64,000 nt of DNA, from contig NZ_JAHVIT010000006.1 of NCBI RefSeq assembly GCF_019801605.1, positions 108,078 to 172,077 of the forward strand, in the 5' to 3' direction. The DNA is from Maritimibacter alkaliphilus (GTDB lineage: Bacteria > Pseudomonadota > Alphaproteobacteria > Rhodobacterales > Rhodobacteraceae). Shown piece after piece: positions 53,764 to 61,901 of this stretch. The notes under the pieces were generated by a model, which had not been told where the DNA came from, made no database searches, and saw only the letters and a program-made list of their open reading frames with translations. A program made the translations under genes and the position numbers. The number at the start of each line of letters is the position of its first letter. Positions within the stretch are counted from its first letter, which is position 1.

Positions 53764-55191
53764 TCAGAGATACAGCGCCTCCGTTGTGCCGCTTTCCTCG
53801 AATTCCCATGTCGCGGTCCAGCCCTGCGCCTTTCGTTCAAGCCGCAGGTAATTGCGCTCGGCCACGTAGCGCGACCGATGGCCCGGCGGGCGCTCGATAC
53901 GGATCGGGTGCCCGGGCAGGGGCGCCTCGCCCAGTGAGGCCAGCGCCCCGAGGAGCCGCGCCCAGGCCTTTGGCGGCGCGCGGTGCGCGATGCCCGAGGC
54001 GACCAGCTGCTGCAGCCGCTGGCCCTGGCCCAGCTCCATGCTGGCGCGCGTGGCAAGGTGGATCTCGCCCGACACCACCGTCAGGTCATGCCCCTCAGAC
54101 AGCGCGATGGCGCGCGTCAGCCTCAGCATGCGCTGCCATTCCGCCCGGTGGGCGCGGCTCTGCCACTGGTCGCGCAGGTCGTCCTCGTACTTCTGCATGC
54201 TGGGGACTGCGGCCATCAGCATCTCGAAGATCGACAGCCGGGGCCCCAGCAGCGGGACGCTCGACATCAGGAACGTGTGGCCGGGCGCGGTGCGCGCGGC
54301 TTCCTCCTCCATCATGGACCAGCCGCCCTGGCCCATGACCGCACGGCGGCTCCGCTCCGACCTCAGGTCCGGGGCAAGGATGCGCAGACCCTCCGTGCGG
54401 ACCGTCCAGCCCAAGTGCTGCCCCTCCGCGTCGGCGAAGCGACCCCGCAGATCTCCGTCCGTCGCGGCGTTCTGGAACACGAGGAAGCTCTCGCGCGCAG
54501 CAGAGAACAGCGTCTGGCCCACGGCGGAATGGGTCACGTCGGAGGGCAGGGAGCCCCAGCCGTCACAGATGTCATGATCGTCCCATTGCATGAGCGAGGG
54601 CACCCGCGCCGCGAGCCAGGCAAACTCCGGCGCGGCATAGAGATTGGCATAGCGCTCGAAGAAGGCCTCCCGGAGATGCGCGCGCAGATCGGCGAGCTCT
54701 GCCTGCGACGGGTCCTCCGGAATGTCGTCGGGCCAGTTGCGGCTGAGAGGATGCCCGTCGGTGACCTCGTCGGCATAGACCTGGTCGCCGCCGTGGAGCA
54801 GAAGCACGAAGGCCTGCGCCCGGTGGTCCTCCCTGAGGCGGCCCCACATGGCGTTCCTCTCCGACCCTTCGCGCAGCAGGTCCCCGACTTCTTCGCCGTT
54901 GCAGGACACGTAGGCGATGCGTGGATCGCCCGAGAAATCGCAGCTGACCGGATAGTGGGTGCCATTCCAGCCGTATCCCGACAGGCCGCCAAGGGGCAGC
55001 GAGAACCGCGTGCGCCAGACCGTCGCCGTGCCGAAGGTCGCCAGTCGGGCGGCAGGCAACGTGCTGCCCTCTGCGGTCACGTCCGGCACGGACACGCCCT
55101 CCGGTGCGATGAAGAGCGCCGCAAGCGCGACCGAGGTTTCGGTGATGGCGTCCAGGAACAGGATCGGCCCGGTGATCTGTGATGCGTTCAT
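53764..55191 (-). CDS. PhoD-like alkaline phosphatase/phosphodiesterase
   Basis: A 475-residue metallophosphoesterase of the PhoD type. Metal-site motifs include LHGGDQVYADEV, MQWDDHDICDGWG and the C-terminal SGEIHLATRASME. No signal peptide is visible, so it is probably cytoplasmic, unlike secreted PhoD. It is monocistronic with convergent and divergent neighbours of other function. Substrate unknown. Confidence 0.82.
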   Translation of the reverse strand: MNASQITGPILFLDAITETSVALAALFIAPEGVSVPDVTAEGSTLPAARLATFGTATVWRTRFSLPLGGLSGYGWNGTHYPVSCDFSGDPRIAYVSCNGEEVGDLLREGSERNAMWGRLREDHRAQAFVLLLHGGDQVYADEVTDGHPLSRNWPDDIPEDPSQAELADLRAHLREAFFERYANLYAAPEFAWLAARVPSLMQWDDHDICDGWGSLPSDVTHSAVGQTLFSAARESFLVFQNAATDGDLRGRFADAEGQHLGWTVRTEGLRILAPDLRSERSRRAVMGQGGWSMMEEEAARTAPGHTFLMSSVPLLGPRLSIFEMLMAAVPSMQKYEDDLRDQWQSRAHRAEWQRMLRLTRAIALSEGHDLTVVSGEIHLATRASMELGQGQRLQQLVASGIAHRAPPKAWARLLGALASLGEAPLPGHPIRIERPPGHRSRYVAERNYLRLERKAQGWTATWEFEESGTTEALYL

Positions 55192-55197
55192 GCTGCG

Positions 55198-55470
55198 CTA
55201 TATATGCCTTGATTGGCAGCCTGTTAGGGGCTGCCACAAGGTATCTTGCGGGGCAAGACCTCGCTCGGGTGCAGGCCGCACTGGGGCCGAGCGGGAATGC
55301 TCGGTTACAGTATCTGTAATCTCGATATCGTAGCCCGCTGAGCTGACCCCAGCGCGGGGTCCGCTCACCAGAACATCGCCAAGGGCGAAATGCTCCTCAC
55401 GACGCCGGATTTCGCAGATCATGCCGTTGAGGTCCCCGGTGCGGCAGAACGCGGGCTGGGGTTTGTGCAT
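55198..55470 (-). CDS. Small hypothetical protein, doubtful
   Basis: A 90-codon frame between the PhoD-like gene and the peptidase stub. It has no hydrophobic segment and no motif I recognise. There is no ribosome-binding site before the ATG, and codon use drifts towards A/T-ending codons in the second half. It may be a real small gene or noise; the surrounding 55192-55538 interval holds nothing else I can support. Confidence 0.25.
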   Translation of the reverse strand: MHKPQPAFCRTGDLNGMICEIRRREEHFALGDVLVSGPRAGVSSAGYDIEITDTVTEHSRSAPVRPAPERGLAPQDTLWQPLTGCQSRHI

Positions 55471-55538
55471 GATGGAGGGCCATCGAAGGTTGTTCTCCAG
55501 ACAGCCGCCCCGTCTCCCGACCCCGCGAAGGCCCCGCC

Positions 55539-55717
55539 ATGCTTGACCTCGACCATTCCCCGACCCGCCATGCCCTTGATCTCCTAGACCGCGAATTCGG
55601 CAGGTTCATCGAAGATCTCGTCACCCTGGCCGAGATTCCCGCGCCGCCCTCCGTCGAGGACCAGCGCGCCGTCACCTTTGCAGAACTGCTGCGCGCAGAC
55701 TGGCGGCGATGCTTTCA
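55539..55717 (+). pseudogene. Truncated peptidase M20 family gene (N-terminal stub)
   Basis: About 60 codons starting at ATG 55539 read like the N-terminus of an M20/M25/M40 zinc peptidase (FIEDLVTLAEIPAPPSVEDQ, then FAELLRAD). The frame then runs into insertion-sequence DNA and stops at 55799. The metal-binding and catalytic parts are missing, so the gene is dead. The break point is near 55718, where the sequence turns into an IS3-type end. Confidence 0.6.
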
Positions 55718-55888
55718 TGCTCTGCCCACTGAAAACTGGACCGTTAGAGTCTGGAGCTTCCGCTCCTTTCCCGGCAGGGGAAGGAGCGGAAACGCATGAA
55801 GGCGTTGAAGTTCACGGAGGCGCAGAAGGCGTTCACCCGAAGCAGGGCGAGCGAAGCATGCCGATCGCGAAGAACTGCTGCAGGGCTC
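55718..55888 (+). mobile_element. IS3-family remnant with broken orfA
   Basis: TGCTCTGCCCACTGAAAACT near 55718 looks like an IS3-type terminal repeat. A typical orfA start follows at 55796 (MKALKFTEAQKAF). The frame then shifts by one base near 55836; the continuation KQGERSMPIAKNCCRA is readable only in another frame, and similarity ends near 55888. No orfB or right end is present. The following 55889-56083 stretch contains nothing I can identify. Confidence 0.65.
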
Positions 55889-56083
55889 CCTTACCTTGTG
55901 GCATGTACCGAGGGTGCCGGGTCCACGGGACTGCACTTGACCTTCCCTCGACTGACAGCAGAGCCGACTGATCGCCGTGACAGAGGCCCTAAGGTCATAG
56001 CGCCGCCCTGTGGGAAGACACACTGACGCCCCCCGCCAAGACCGATGCGACGCGATCACGCGGGCTCCGTCGGTTGCCACTCC

Positions 56084-56125
56084 TTGACATGGGTCAAGGC
56101 ATACATGCGCGGCCGCGCATATGAT
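56084..56125 (+). promoter_or_regulatory. Promoter/operator region of the ArsR unit
   Basis: TTGACATGGGTCAA (56084-56097) contains an inverted repeat TTGAC/GTCAA and could also be the -35. ATGCGCGGCCGCGCAT (56105-56120) is a perfect 16-bp palindrome, followed by a -10-like TATGAT (56120-56125). The spacing of TTGACA to TATGAT (30 bases) is too long for one promoter, so only the palindromes are firm. They are candidate ArsR sites. Confidence 0.45.
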
Positions 56126-56131
56126 GTCCTC

Positions 56132-56392
56132 ATGCAAGTTGTTCTGAACGCCATCTCTGATCCGACGCGCCGCGCCGCACTGGCCCTGTTGAAGGATGGT
56201 GAAGAATGCTGCGTTTGCGAACTTATGGCACGGCTCAACGCAAGCCAGAGCCGGATGTCACGCCACATGAAAGTTCTGCAGGACGCCGGCCTCGTCATCG
56301 GCCGGCGAGATGGGAAATGGGTGCGGTATCGTCGGAACCGGGACCTGGCGCCGGAATTTGCAGCCGTCATCGACGCGGTACTGACCGCCTAA
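56132..56392 (+). CDS. ArsR family metalloregulator
   Basis: An 86-residue winged-helix repressor (SDPTRRAALALLKDGEECCVCELMARLNASQSRMSRHMKVLQDAGLV). Cys26, Cys27 and Cys29 in EECCVCEL match the arsenite-binding CVC motif of classical ArsR. The start at 56132 gives the usual N-terminus; ATG 56105 would lie inside the palindrome and adds 9 residues. It heads a unit with a permease and a thioredoxin-like protein, 23 bases apart, so it likely senses As(III) or a related metalloid. Confidence 0.87.
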   Translation: MQVVLNAISDPTRRAALALLKDGEECCVCELMARLNASQSRMSRHMKVLQDAGLVIGRRDGKWVRYRRNRDLAPEFAAVIDAVLTA

Positions 56393-56415
56393 AGGCCCCT
56401 CGAGGAGGACATGGC

Positions 56416-57474
56416 ATGAGCTCTGAGACACACGGCAGCATGGCCCGGCACGGCGCTCCCGACTGGGCCTGGTATCTTGGCGTACCGGTGGCTGCGGGGG
56501 CATGGTGGCTGCTCTACACTCAGCTGATCCCGTTCTCTGAATGGGTGACGTCGCTCGTCCCGGTTGCTCCGGACAGTCACACCGGCGAGGCCATCGCCTT
56601 TTTCGTCTACGATGTGCCCAAGGTCCTGCTGCTGCTCACCGGGATCGTCTTTGTCACGGGTGTCCTGCGCAGCTGGTTCAGCCCGGAAAGGACCCGCGCC
56701 ATCCTCGCCGGGAAACGGGAACTCGCGGGCTATCCGCTCGCCGCGCTGCTGGGTGTCTTTACACCGTTCTGCTCGTGCTCTTCGGTGCCTCTTTTCATCG
56801 GCTTCGTCTCTGCCGGCATCCCGCTTGGTGTCACCTTCTCCTTTCTCATAGCGGGGCCGATGGTGGGTCCGGTCGGGCTGGGTCTGCTCTATGCGCTCGT
56901 CGGCTGGAAGATCGCCACCATCTACCTGGTGTTCGGCTTCAGCATCGCCACGGTCGCGGGCTTCGTCCTAGGTCGGATGGGGCTGGAACGCTACTTGCAG
57001 GACTGGGTGCGCGAGCTGAACGCGGGCCCGCCCGCCGACCTGCCGGAAGAAAGGCTGACATTGGTCGACCGGTTCAGGATCGGGCTGGAGCAGGTGCGCG
57101 AGATCGTCGGAAAGGTCTGGATCTGGGTGCTGGTCGGCATTGGCATCGGCGCGGCCATCCACGGCTACGTTCCCGAGGAGATGATGCTGAGGGTCATGGG
57201 CGGCGAAGCGTGGTGGTCCGTGCCGGCCGCGGTGATCGTGGGGGTGCCGATGTACACCAACGCGGCAGGCGTCATCCCCATCGTCGAGGCGCTGTTGGGC
57301 AAGGGCGCCGCCCTTGGCACGACGCTTGCCTTCATGATGTCGGTGATCGCCCTGTCCCTGCCCGAGATGATCATCCTCAAGCAGGTGCTGACCTATCGCC
57401 TGATCGCGATCTTTCTCGCCGTGGTCGCGGCCGGGATCCTCGCCACAGGCTACCTGTTCAACCTGATCCTCTGA
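56416..57474 (+). CDS. Permease of the ArsP/DUF318 (YraQ) family
   Basis: A 352-residue membrane protein with about eight to ten segments and the family motif FTPFCSCSSVPLFIGFVSAG, whose cysteines are typical. A second repeat-like stretch is VGVPMYTNAAGVIPI. GAGGAGG precedes the ATG. Family members include ArsP, an exporter of trivalent organoarsenicals. Placement after an ArsR and before a CxxC protein supports a metalloid export role (inference). Confidence 0.85.
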   Translation: MSSETHGSMARHGAPDWAWYLGVPVAAGAWWLLYTQLIPFSEWVTSLVPVAPDSHTGEAIAFFVYDVPKVLLLLTGIVFVTGVLRSWFSPERTRAILAGKRELAGYPLAALLGVFTPFCSCSSVPLFIGFVSAGIPLGVTFSFLIAGPMVGPVGLGLLYALVGWKIATIYLVFGFSIATVAGFVLGRMGLERYLQDWVRELNAGPPADLPEERLTLVDRFRIGLEQVREIVGKVWIWVLVGIGIGAAIHGYVPEEMMLRVMGGEAWWSVPAAVIVGVPMYTNAAGVIPIVEALLGKGAALGTTLAFMMSVIALSLPEMIILKQVLTYRLIAIFLAVVAAGILATGYLFNLIL

Positions 57475-57486
57475 AAGGCAAAAGCC

Positions 57487-57723
57487 ATGAAAACCGTCAA
57501 GGTCTACGGCCCCGGCTGCAAACGCTGCGAAGCCACCGAAACGCTGGTGCGGGACACCGCATCGAAGCTCGGCATCGAGGTCGATGTGGAGAAGGTGACA
57601 GACGCCAAGTCCATCACCATGGCAGGAGTGATGTCCACGCCCGGCCTGAGCGTCGACGGCAAACTGGTCCATTCAGGAGGGGTGCCGGATGCCGCGAAGC
57701 TCGAAAACTGGCTGAGCACCTGA
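57487..57723 (+). CDS. Thioredoxin-like small protein (TM0996/MTH895 family)
   Basis: A 78-residue protein with the redox pair in GPGCKRCEATE (residues 8-18) and the cis-proline region MSTPGLSVDGKLV. Such proteins are regularly encoded next to DUF318 permeases and may reduce or hand over the cargo (family knowledge plus inference). It starts 12 bases after the permease gene. The region to 57977 has no gene. Confidence 0.87.
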   Translation: MKTVKVYGPGCKRCEATETLVRDTASKLGIEVDVEKVTDAKSITMAGVMSTPGLSVDGKLVHSGGVPDAAKLENWLST

Positions 57724-57977
57724 AGGGGCTGCCGCCCTGTGTCCGGGAGACGGGTCTCTCTCCCCGTATCCCGACGGTACTGCGTCTTGTGGAGGGGGCT
57801 CGATTGGCGAAAGTTGGATGATCAGCACGGTCGCGCCTGATACCGGGCGAGCCCACGCCCCGCCGTGCACCAGGCGCAGCCGGCAGCTTTGGGCTGGCAG
57901 CGGCGTTCAGTCCGGCCTGGCGCGACGGTTGGCTATGGGTTGGGAGCGAAAATGTGGTATATTTCCTGCCCGGTTTC

Positions 57978-59336
57978 TCAATAGAGCCCGAGTAGGAAAC
58001 CGACCCCCATGAGCACGAGCGAATAGCCCCACATCAACAGGATAGAGTACCGGATATGGCGTCCGATCTCTGCCCGCGCGAGGCCAAGCGCCAGCCACAT
58101 CGCCGGGGAGAAGGGGCTGATGAAGGTGCCGATGATGTTACCGATGACCAGCGCATGCACCGTTTCCGCCGCGCCCACGCCGGCAGGTTCGGTGATCTGC
58201 AACACCACGGGCAGCAGGCCGAAGTAGTAAGCGTCTGTGGACAGGATCAGCTCGATCGGCAGCGCCACGAGGCCGAGTAGCAGGTGCAGCACCCCGACGG
58301 CGCCCTCTGGCAACACGCTGACAAGAGCCTCGGCCATGGCGCGCAGCATGCCGCTGCCGTCGACGATCCCGAGGAAGCTGCCTGCGGCGAGGATAATCGC
58401 GCTCATCTGCAGGGCGGCACCGGCGTGGGCACGGATTCGGTCCATCTGCGTGGTGACATCGGGGTAGTTGACCACCATGATGACCCCCAGCCCGATCATG
58501 AAGACATAGGCGGCCGGCAGCACGCCACTGACGAGCGCGGCAAGGACCGCGAGGAAGAGCCCGGCGTTGACCCAGAGCAGGTTGGGGCGGAGCAGCGGAG
58601 CTTCCTCGTCGCTCACCTGCTTGCCGGTGCGTTCGACGCCCATCTCGGCCTGAACCTTGCTCGCGGCCTCGACGCTGATCCCGTCGGCCTGAGCAATGGC
58701 GGCCACGGGCGATCCGGCGGCGGCGATACGGCGCTGTTCGCGACGTCCGTAGACGAAGGCAATGGCAAGCAGCACGACCACACCGGCCAGCTGGACCGGG
58801 ATCAGCGGCCGCCAGAGTTCGGTCACGTCGAGCCCGGTGACAGCAGCGGCGCGCCCCAGCGGACCGGCCCAGGGCAGCATGTTGGCCATTCCGGCCCCGG
58901 TGGCGAGCAGCAGCAGCATGAGGTAGCGGCTCATCCCCAGCCGGGTGTAGAGCGGCAGCAGCGCGGGGACTGTCAGCAGGAAGGTCGTGGCACCCGCCCC
59001 GTCGAGGTGGGCGAAGACGCCGATAAGCGCAGTGCCCATGGCCACATAGACCACGTTGCCGCCGGTCACCTTGATGAGCCCTTCGATGATCGGCCGGAAG
59101 AGCCCGGTGTCCTGAAGCACGCCGAAGAAGACGATGGCAAAGGCGAACATCGTCGCCACCTGCATCACCCGCCCGATCCCGGTCTCGAAGAAATCGCTGA
59201 TTTCCGCAGGTCCGTATCCCGCCACGAGGGCGCCGATCAGCGGCACCAGCACCAGTGCCACGATGGGCGAGGCGCGGCCCGACAACAACAGGGCGACGAC
59301 GACGATGACGATGAGCAGTCCAATGACAGCCAGCAT
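57978..59336 (-). CDS. CitMHS-type citrate transporter
   Basis: A 452-residue transporter of the CitMHS family (metal-citrate/proton symport), with about 12 membrane segments and a hydrophilic loop around residues 205-255. Characteristic stretches are FAHLDGAGATTFLLTVPALLPLYTRLGM and IELILSTDAYYFGLLPV. It is the last gene of the regulator-kinase-transporter set on the minus strand. The 141-base gap before it holds an 11-bp repeat array, so it probably has its own activated promoter. Confidence 0.9.
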   Translation of the reverse strand: MLAVIGLLIVIVVVALLLSGRASPIVALVLVPLIGALVAGYGPAEISDFFETGIGRVMQVATMFAFAIVFFGVLQDTGLFRPIIEGLIKVTGGNVVYVAMGTALIGVFAHLDGAGATTFLLTVPALLPLYTRLGMSRYLMLLLLATGAGMANMLPWAGPLGRAAAVTGLDVTELWRPLIPVQLAGVVVLLAIAFVYGRREQRRIAAAGSPVAAIAQADGISVEAASKVQAEMGVERTGKQVSDEEAPLLRPNLLWVNAGLFLAVLAALVSGVLPAAYVFMIGLGVIMVVNYPDVTTQMDRIRAHAGAALQMSAIILAAGSFLGIVDGSGMLRAMAEALVSVLPEGAVGVLHLLLGLVALPIELILSTDAYYFGLLPVVLQITEPAGVGAAETVHALVIGNIIGTFISPFSPAMWLALGLARAEIGRHIRYSILLMWGYSLVLMGVGFLLGLY

Positions 59337-59429
59337 ACCTTCTCCTCCTCAGGAACTTTCGGTGGTTGGTGCTGACTGGATGGTGTGTCGCGGCCTTGTC
59401 CATAGAGCAGAGCGCAATCTGCGCAGTTG

Positions 59430-59466
59430 GTCAGCCTGCGGTCAGGACCCCGTCAGGGTCCCGTCA
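59430..59466 (-). promoter_or_regulatory. Four GTCA/TGAC repeats at 11-bp spacing (response-regulator site)
   Basis: GTCA occurs at 59430, 59441, 59452 and 59463, each exactly 11 bases apart. On the minus strand the units read TGACGGGACCC, TGACGGGGTCC, TGACCGCAGGC and TGACC. OmpR/PhoB-type regulators bind tandem direct repeats with 11-bp pitch. The array lies about 95 bases upstream of the citrate transporter start and directly after the kinase gene, so the regulator at 61891 is its likely ligand. Confidence 0.65.
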
Positions 59467-59477
59467 TGAAGCACACG

Positions 59478-61901
59478 TCACGGTTGTATTTTGCGGGCGC
59501 CGATGGAATGCGCCCAGTCCTCGACAAAGGCCTCGCGCTTCATGCGGTCCTGCCACAGCAGAAGGCCCGGGCCCGGTGCCATCCGGCGCAGGGAGGCGCG
59601 CTGTCGCCCGGTCAGCCACGCGGGCCCGGCGAGCGGGGCCAGATCCGGGACGGTCTCCAGCACGCGCTGACCGGCGGGTGAAAGCAGGTAGCCGAGGAAG
59701 GCCTCCGCGGCCTCCGGCTGCGCTGCATCCCGATGAACGAAACCGGTGCGCGGAAGTGCGAGGTTGTAGTCGTCGAACAGCAGGAGCCGGGCGCGGGGAT
59801 CGTCACGCAGGGCCGCGTTGGCATAGGGGCCGAGCGCGCCGACGGCGAGGGCAAGGGTGCCGTTGGTCGTGGCGCTGACCATGTCGCCCGTCGTGTCGAA
59901 CAGCCGTGTGCCGGTCTGTCCCATGATCTCTGTCAGGCGGGCGTGGTCGGGCCCGAGCGCGGAGGCCTGGGTCGACAGCAAGTACCCGATCCCGGAGCGG
60001 CGGATGTCGTAGGTGCCGAGGCGCCCGGACAGGACGTCTGCGTGGTCGCGGACCAGATCGGCGAGGGCGGCATGGCTGCGCGGCTCAGGCAGGTGGGCGA
60101 AGACCTCGGTATTAAGGATCATCACCTCCGGTTCGAGGGTGAAGCCGAAGAGCTCGCGACGCCAGGACGCCGGCCCCACCGGCAAGGCGGGCAAGGGCCG
60201 CGCAAGCCCGCGATTGACGAGGTCCACCTGCAGGTCGAGCGCGAGGCTGATGACGAGGTCTGGCTCTCCCGCGCCATCGCGGATCGCGCGGTGCAGTGTC
60301 CGGGTCTCGAAGCTGCGGTAGCGCAACGCGATCTCCGGGTGCTGCCGGTTGAACTCCTCGATCAGCGGCAGGAATGCGGCGGTGTCGGTGGCGGACCAGA
60401 TCGTTACAGGGGTCGCCGCGGCGGCAGGACGCGCGACGAAGGGCAGCGCCAGCGTTGCCGCGCCGATCCCGGTCAGCAGCTGACGCCGGGCCGGGTCCGG
60501 CCCCTCTGGGGCGGGACCTGCCCGGGGGAAGGCCAGGGAGACAGCCAGTCCGTCCGCCGGACTGTCCGCGAGGGTCAGACTTGCCCCATGCGCCTGCGCG
60601 ACCTCGGCCACGATCGCCAGCCCCAACCCGGAGCCGCCCGAGGTGGTGCCCGTCCGGAACCGATCGAACGCCTGTACACGCGCGGCCTCAGGCAGCCCGG
60701 GGCCATCGTCGGCCACGGTCAGCGTCACGTTGTCGGCCTCCGCGGTGAGGGTGACGCTGATCGCCACATCCGCGGCGCCATGCGTGACGGCATTTTCGAT
60801 CAGGTTGCGCAGGGCTTCGCGCAGGCTCACCGGATCGCCGAGGATCATGGCCGCGCGCGCCGGCATGCCGCTGTCGTCGAAGGTCAGGTCCACCGCCGCG
60901 AAGCGCGGGGCCGATAGCAACTCGACCAGCAGGTCGCGCAGCAAGGCCCGCGGGTCGAGGCGTGTGTCGGGCTGGGCATCGGCGCGGTGGATCACCATGG
61001 CCTGGGACAGCAGCTGGTTGGTCAGGCGCATGGTCCGGGCCGTTTCGGTCCGCGCGGCCTGAAGCCGGTCTATGTCACCGCCCTGTGCCTCGGCGGCCAG
61101 TTGCAATTGCGCGTCCACCGCATTGATGCCGGTGCGCATCTGATGGGCCACATCGGCGATGAACCGTTCGTTGCGCCTCTGGCTGGCATCGAGCCGCGCG
61201 ATGAACCGGTTCAGCGCACGCACCAGCCCCTGAACCTCCTGCGGGACGGGCTCGGGCACCGGGCCTAGGTCTTCCGACCGGCGCGCATCGAGGTCGCGAC
61301 CGATGCCGCGCAGGGGCGACAGCGCGCGTCTCGCGGCCAGCGGTACAAGCGCGAGGCAGAGGGCCGCCATCACCGTCAGCCGCAGTGCGGTCCAGCCGAA
61401 AACCTGAAGCGCCTCGGCGTTCCGCGCCCGCCGTGTCTGGCCGAGGGCAAGCGTGACGCGCTGCACCCCCTGTTCGGTCAGCAGGGGGCGGGTTTGCACC
61501 AGCAGGCGCACCGGCTCATCCGACCATGTGATGGTGCGGATGTGTGGCGGGCCGGGGGGCGGGATGTCCGCGATGGGAAACTCCGGGTTGCCGGTCATCT
61601 CGACGCCGTCGCCGGTCCGCAGCCGGTAGAAAATCCGGTCGTCCGGGGCGAAGGACAGCGTGTCGAAGGCCGCGGCCGGCAGGTCCACGCGGATCTCGGG
61701 AGCGCCCGCAGCGTCAATGCTCACCTGCAACCGCTCCAGCATGGCAAATCCTGCGCTGCGCAGGAGGTTGTCGTAGGTCCGGTCCGCCCGCCATCCGCTT
61801 TCCGCCCAACTCAGCGCAAGCAGCAGCGCATAGACGCTCGCCACCCCGAGGCACAGCCATCCAAACAGGCGCCGCGACAGGGACGTGCGGTCACGCCTCA
61901 T
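59478..61901 (-). CDS. Histidine kinase fused to a periplasmic binding-protein domain
   Basis: An 807-residue protein. Membrane segments at about 13-31 and 168-190 flank a periplasmic sensor region of the TctE type. A HAMP-like linker follows, then the H-box (phospho-acceptor His253 in DVAHQMRTG), N-box (LRNLIENAVTHG, Asn370), G1 (DDGPG) and G2 (GSGLGLAIV). The frame continues without break through ARRQLLTGIGAATLALP (about 472-487), which looks like a membrane segment or Tat-type signal, into an ABC solute-receptor-like domain (about 498-807; TIWSATDTAAFLPLIEEFN to the end). Topology is consistent: cytoplasmic kinase, third membrane pass, periplasmic receptor. It overlaps the regulator gene by 11 bases. 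It probably senses citrate or a related acid. Confidence 0.85.
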   Translation of the reverse strand: MRRDRTSLSRRLFGWLCLGVASVYALLLALSWAESGWRADRTYDNLLRSAGFAMLERLQVSIDAAGAPEIRVDLPAAAFDTLSFAPDDRIFYRLRTGDGVEMTGNPEFPIADIPPPGPPHIRTITWSDEPVRLLVQTRPLLTEQGVQRVTLALGQTRRARNAEALQVFGWTALRLTVMAALCLALVPLAARRALSPLRGIGRDLDARRSEDLGPVPEPVPQEVQGLVRALNRFIARLDASQRRNERFIADVAHQMRTGINAVDAQLQLAAEAQGGDIDRLQAARTETARTMRLTNQLLSQAMVIHRADAQPDTRLDPRALLRDLLVELLSAPRFAAVDLTFDDSGMPARAAMILGDPVSLREALRNLIENAVTHGAADVAISVTLTAEADNVTLTVADDGPGLPEAARVQAFDRFRTGTTSGGSGLGLAIVAEVAQAHGASLTLADSPADGLAVSLAFPRAGPAPEGPDPARRQLLTGIGAATLALPFVARPAAAATPVTIWSATDTAAFLPLIEEFNRQHPEIALRYRSFETRTLHRAIRDGAGEPDLVISLALDLQVDLVNRGLARPLPALPVGPASWRRELFGFTLEPEVMILNTEVFAHLPEPRSHAALADLVRDHADVLSGRLGTYDIRRSGIGYLLSTQASALGPDHARLTEIMGQTGTRLFDTTGDMVSATTNGTLALAVGALGPYANAALRDDPRARLLLFDDYNLALPRTGFVHRDAAQPEAAEAFLGYLLSPAGQRVLETVPDLAPLAGPAWLTGRQRASLRRMAPGPGLLLWQDRMKREAFVEDWAHSIGARKIQP

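Noticed and set aside
59733..60917. A 394-codon plus-strand frame opposite the kinase/receptor fusion
   Set aside because: Antisense to a gene with intact kinase boxes; no recognisable domain.
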